DNA from: Rhypophila decipiens
Taxonomy: Eukaryota > Ascomycota > Sordariomycetes > Sordariales > Naviculisporaceae
DNA length: 62,927 nt
Reading direction: 5' to 3'
Assembly (NCBI GenBank): GCA_033297075.1
Contig: MU858253.1
Location: forward strand, 1-62,927
A model generated the notes under the pieces. That model was not told the DNA's origin and did no database searches. It saw only the letters and a list, made by a program, of their open reading frames with translations. Positions 62,783 to 62,927 of this stretch are shown here, piece after piece; within the stretch, counting starts at the first letter, position 1, and the number at the start of each line of letters is the position of its first letter. A program made the translations under genes and the position numbers.

Positions 62783-62927
62783 TTTCGAGGGAAATTTCCC
62801 TCCGATTTTGGCCGCCCCCAAGGCGTCTTTTTAAGGGGGTGTTTTTATTGGGGTTGCCACACGTGACTTGACACACATCGGCTCCCGAAGCCGACAGCGA
62901 AATGAGGGGTTTTCTCTCCTCCTGCAT
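62783..62927. mobile_element. Foreign sequence truncating the kinase (possible transposon end)
   Basis: The kinase match ends within GTGTAATCTAG, and what follows has no kinase similarity: TTTCGAGGGAAATTTCCCTC, whose GAGGGAAATTTCCCTC (62787-62802) is a perfect palindrome, then T/G-rich sequence and a TCGGCT/AGCCGA hairpin near 62880. The abrupt switch suggests a breakpoint or insertion edge. The far end is outside the window, and no transposase or terminal repeat can be confirmed. Confidence 0.3.

Noticed and set aside
1..62927. CRISPR array, rRNA operon, bacterial-type operons, or telomeric TTAGGG repeats
   Set aside because: None seen; the gene structure is eukaryotic throughout and no regular spacer-repeat array exists.

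Overview
The window is nuclear DNA of a filamentous ascomycete (Pezizomycotina). The evidence is short introns of about 55-80 nt with GT/AG ends, a tRNA-Glu gene with an anticodon-loop intron, and protein families typical of that group: HET-domain and NLR-like proteins, an AA9 polysaccharide monooxygenase, an NPP1/NLP protein, SAT4-type rhodopsin-fold membrane proteins, a DUF3425 bZIP factor, a 14-helix MFS pump and P450s. I cannot name the species. The secreted proteins suggest a plant-associated or plant-degrading life style (inference). All exon models were spliced by hand; every model given with a residue count keeps an open frame through all its junctions.

Layout. 1-9 kb: a DUF1996 secreted protein, tRNA-Glu(CTC), two small inverted-repeat elements, two cysteine-rich secreted proteins and a truncated HET-domain gene. 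10-18 kb: a full HET-domain gene and a 1553-residue NACHT/ankyrin/SPRY protein. 18-29 kb: an RRM exon relic, a MYND-finger protein, an NLP protein, an AA9 LPMO, a flavoprotein-start relic and a divergent protein kinase. 29-38 kb: gene-poor and disturbed, with a 10-N gap inside long G and C runs, a patchwork of gene fragments (including part of a PUF domain), one intact small gene (33666-34093) of a family whose broken copies lie in the patchwork, and a second set of local repeats at 35.5 kb. 38-56.5 kb: SDR, DUF3425 bZIP, 14-TM MFS transporter, SAT4-type membrane protein, two P450s and an AsaB/CmcJ-like oxygenase. This looks like the tailoring, transport and regulation part of a secondary-metabolite cluster; no PKS, NRPS, terpene cyclase or DMATS core gene is visible. 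56.9-62.9 kb: a HeLo-like/pseudokinase gene broken by an 11-nt tandem duplication, followed on the same strand by an Hsp70-like ATPase domain whose downstream reading frames look like an Hsp70 C-terminal part fused through a long repeat-bearing linker to a kinase domain. That second gene carries frame breaks and a stop codon, and is cut off by foreign sequence.

The strongest candidate for something undescribed is the 56.9-62.8 kb pair: a HeLo-like pseudokinase beside an Hsp70-kinase fusion, both apparently decaying, in a window that also holds HET and NLR genes. That is what a retired or polymorphic allorecognition (programmed cell death) locus could look like. The second candidate is the small gene family around 33.7 kb with shuffled copies near 29.8 and 30.6 kb.
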